A stretch of DNA of 64,000 bases. It comes from Bacteroidales bacterium. GTDB lineage: Bacteria; Bacteroidota; Bacteroidia; Bacteroidales; UBA932. Made by a program: the position numbers and the translations under genes. Location: contig JAFRXO010000011.1 in the NCBI GenBank assembly GCA_017443465.1, positions 1-64,000 of the forward strand, given 5' to 3'. The notes beneath the pieces were generated by a model. The model was not told the origin of the DNA. It worked only from the letters and a program-made list of their open reading frames with translations, and made no database searches. Position 1 is the first letter of the stretch; each line of letters starts with the position of its first letter. Positions 62,001-64,000 of the stretch are shown one piece after another.

Positions 62001-64000
62001 ATGCAGAGCACTCTGACATCGGATATACAGTACTTGCCAGGTGTCGGGCCGAGGAGGGCACAACTGTTGCGTTCCGAACTCGGGCTCGGGACATTCGGTG
62101 ACCTGATCCATTTCTACCCCTTCCGCTACATCGACAGAAGTACCATCCAGCCAATCGCTTCCGTGCTGCCTGACATGGCATATGTCCAGATACTGGGCAC
62201 CGTGATGCGCGCCGACCTTATAGCGAAGGGCGGAGTCCAGGTAACCCCGGACAAGTCCCAGCGGGCCACCAGGCTCAGCGTCTGGGTAAGCGACCAGAGC
62301 GGCTCCATCGAACTGGTGTTTTTCCGCGGCATCAAGTACACATATGAAAAACTCCGTCCGGGGCAGACGTTTCTGTTCTTCGGGAAGCCTACCGCATTCG
62401 GGAACAGGCTGAACATAGTTCACCCTGAGATAGACACTCCGCCTGCAGCAGGGGCCGACACCTCCGGCCTCACCATGACAGGAGTATACACCTCGACCGA
62501 GAAACTGAAAAACGCAGGAGTCACAGGAAAAGTGATGCTGAGAATGGTGAGTGCAGCCCTGAATTCCTGCATGGACAGCATACAGGAGACCCTCCCTGAG
62601 TACATATTGAAGGAAAAAGGTCTCGTGCCTCTTAAATATGCCCTGAGGAACATACACTTCCCATCCGATGCCCAGGCCCTCTCAAAGGCCAGGTACAGGC
62701 TGAAATTCGAAGAGCTGTTCTACCTTCAGCTCTCCCTGGTGCGCCAGAAATATGTCCGCAGCCGCTCCGAGAACGGGATAGTGATGCCTCATGTGGGAGA
62801 AGCGTTCCACAAATGCTACAATGCCCTTCCATATGAACTCACAGGAGCGCAGAAAAGGGTCATTAAGGAAATCAGGGCCGACATGGCCAGCGGACACCAG
62901 ATGAACCGCCTGCTCCAGGGAGACGTCGGTTCCGGGAAGACCATGGTTGCGGTCCTATGCTCACTGATAGCCATAGGAAACGGCTGGCAATCCTGCATCA
63001 TGGCCCCCACGGAAGTGCTTGCACAACAGCACTATAAGAACATATGCCGCTATCTGGAACCGACCGGATGCAAATGCGCCCTTCTCACCGGAAGCACTCC
63101 GGCAAAAGAGAGGAACTCAATCCTCGCCGGACTGCAAGACGGATCGATAGGCATATGCATAGGCACCCATGCCCTCATCGAAGACAGCGTGATCTTCCAC
63201 AGGCTCGGGCTCGCCGTCATTGACGAACAGCACCGGTTCGGGGTTGAACAGAGATCCCGGCTGTGGGCCAAATCGCCTGGACAGACTCTCCCTCATGTGC
63301 TAGTAATGACCGCCACCCCTATCCCGCGCACACTGGCCATGACCCTTTACGGGGACCTGGACGTCTCCGTAATCGATGAAATGCCCCCGGGAAGGAAACC
63401 GGTCGAAACCCTTCAGATTGCAGCCAACCGCCGCCCTGAACTCTACAGGTTCATGAAAAAGCAGATCGAGGCCGGCAGACAGGTATTCGTGGTGTACCCT
63501 CTGATCTTCGAAAGCGAGAAAGTCGATTACCAGAATCTGGAGCAAGGATGGCAGGACATTGTCGACCACTTCCCTTTCCCTCCTTACAAAGTCGCCATAG
63601 TGCATGGAAAGCAGACCTCAGAGGAAAAGACCTTCAACATGGACGCTTTCTCCTCGGGAAGGGCCAACATCCTGGTTTCCACCACTGTGGTCGAAGTGGG
63701 AGTCGATGTCCCGAATGCCTCTGTGATGGTGATCGAGAATGCCGAACGCTTCGGCCTTTCAACCCTCCACCAGCTTCGTGGAAGGGTCGGAAGAGGTGCC
63801 GAAAAATCCTTCTGCATCCTGGTCAAGGGACAGAAGGTCTCCGCAGAATCGAGCAAGAGGCTGGACCTGATGTGCTCTACGGAAAACGGATTCGAACTCG
63901 CAGAGGAAGACATGAAGATGAGGGGCCCCGGAGACTTGGAGGGGACCCAGCAGAGCGGGCTTCCGATCGAACTCAAGATAGCTTCCCTCGCCCATGACGG
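62001..64000 (+). CDS. recG: ATP-dependent DNA helicase RecG (3' end outside window)
   Basis: Branch-migration helicase for stalled forks and recombination. The 666 codons in the window begin with the RecG-type LPGVGPRRAQLL wedge helix, then a wedge OB domain and helicase core with Walker A GDVGSGKT (about 306-313), AVIDEQHRFG (DEQH near 408), a MTATPIPRT block and GRVGRGAEKS near the end. RecG is usually 690-700 residues, so some 30 codons lie beyond the window. There is no stop in the window, so the gene does not appear as a closed open frame. Start set by the promoter box and ATG at 62001. Confidence 0.93.
   Translation, partial: MQSTLTSDIQYLPGVGPRRAQLLRSELGLGTFGDLIHFYPFRYIDRSTIQPIASVLPDMAYVQILGTVMRADLIAKGGVQVTPDKSQRATRLSVWVSDQSGSIELVFFRGIKYTYEKLRPGQTFLFFGKPTAFGNRLNIVHPEIDTPPAAGADTSGLTMTGVYTSTEKLKNAGVTGKVMLRMVSAALNSCMDSIQETLPEYILKEKGLVPLKYALRNIHFPSDAQALSKARYRLKFEELFYLQLSLVRQKYVRSRSENGIVMPHVGEAFHKCYNALPYELTGAQKRVIKEIRADMASGHQMNRLLQGDVGSGKTMVAVLCSLIAIGNGWQSCIMAPTEVLAQQHYKNICRYLEPTGCKCALLTGSTPAKERNSILAGLQDGSIGICIGTHALIEDSVIFHRLGLAVIDEQHRFGVEQRSRLWAKSPGQTLPHVLVMTATPIPRTLAMTLYGDLDVSVIDEMPPGRKPVETLQIAANRRPELYRFMKKQIEAGRQVFVVYPLIFESEKVDYQNLEQGWQDIVDHFPFPPYKVAIVHGKQTSEEKTFNMDAFSSGRANILVSTTVVEVGVDVPNASVMVIENAERFGLSTLHQLRGRVGRGAEKSFCILVKGQKVSAESSKRLDLMCSTENGFELAEEDMKMRGPGDLEGTQQSGLPIELKIASLAHD

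Larger units (their letters stand above)
1..64000. repeat. Highly iterated palindrome CATATG, about 128 copies
   Basis: The six-base palindrome CATATG was counted by eye about 128 times across the window: roughly 22, 15, 24, 20, 22 and 16 per successive 10 kb and 9 in the last 4 kb. Base composition predicts about 14-16. A rough eye count of the similar palindrome GATATC gave only about 20-25, so AT-rich palindromes in general are not enriched. Copies fall in all three frames (TCA-TAT-G, C-ATA-TGC, CAT-ATG) in genes of all kinds on both strands, so amino-acid choice does not explain them. Adjacent double copies occur near 4824 and 12538. The longest gap is 12882-17127. Function unknown; the count is by hand and may be off by a few. 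Confidence 0.85.

Noticed and set aside
1..64000. tRNA, rRNA, riboswitch, transposase or phage genes
   Set aside because: None was seen on reading; no T-loop or known aptamer pattern was found, though a covariance search could still reveal a weak one.

Overview
The window is from a Bacteroidota genome, most likely order Bacteroidales, with about 50% GC. Evidence: many genes follow the phylum's -7 promoter box TAnnTTTG (for example TATCTTTG, TACCTTTG, TATTTTTG); several lipoproteins have the short lipobox of this group; there is a BACON-domain lipoprotein and many glycoside hydrolases (GH92, GH3, GH39, GH105). The genus cannot be told from sequence alone. No tRNA, rRNA, CRISPR array, transposase or prophage was seen, and no gene-free stretch exceeds about 290 bp.

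Layout. 1-406: a small inverted-repeat array, a 43-residue peptide gene with its own terminator, and the proline promoter. 407-3195: proC-proB-proA. 3200-8309 (minus): a PfkB kinase, a lyxose/mannose isomerase, a mannitol-1-phosphate dehydrogenase and a GH92 mannosidase, probably a mannoside-use operon. 8399-14346: a metal-binding secreted protein, galM-GH3 operon, a DMT exporter and a beta-helix protein. 14347-17528: an atypical island with a second small peptide gene, a BACON lipoprotein, a long-stem palindromic element and a parDE toxin-antitoxin pair. 17618-32138: scattered envelope sugar genes (glycosyltransferases, acyltransferases, one frameshifted), an SGNH esterase, GH39, an acid phosphatase, a GH105-DUF2264 fusion and a heparinase-like lyase. 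32373-34967: two paralogous lipoproteins around ccsA. 34967-57753 (all minus): a large exopolysaccharide/capsule locus with Wza, Wzc and CpsB at its 5' end, then secA, a bactofilin and the synthesis genes (dTDP-sugar genes, priming transferase, flippase, LicD with a cytidylyltransferase, polymerase, glycosyltransferases). 57875-59488: rnhA-pdxA. 59476-61944 (minus): an S26 peptidase, a PqqD protein and an ABC exporter, a small peptide-maturation-like locus. 62001 to the end: recG, cut by the window edge.

How the genes work together: the 3' half is dominated by making, assembling and exporting one surface polysaccharide, controlled by a tyrosine kinase/phosphatase pair; the 5' half by core proline synthesis and glycan breakdown.

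The most unusual signal is not a gene. The palindrome CATATG occurs about 128 times by hand count, against roughly 14-16 expected from base composition. It appears in all reading frames and on genes of every function, but is absent from about 4.2 kb (12882-17127) that holds the atypical island. This looks like a highly iterated palindrome or a genome-wide recognition site. Second in interest is the pair of small peptide genes (170-301 and 14500-14643), which share a Pro...LQS..G pattern and acidic Gly-rich tails.
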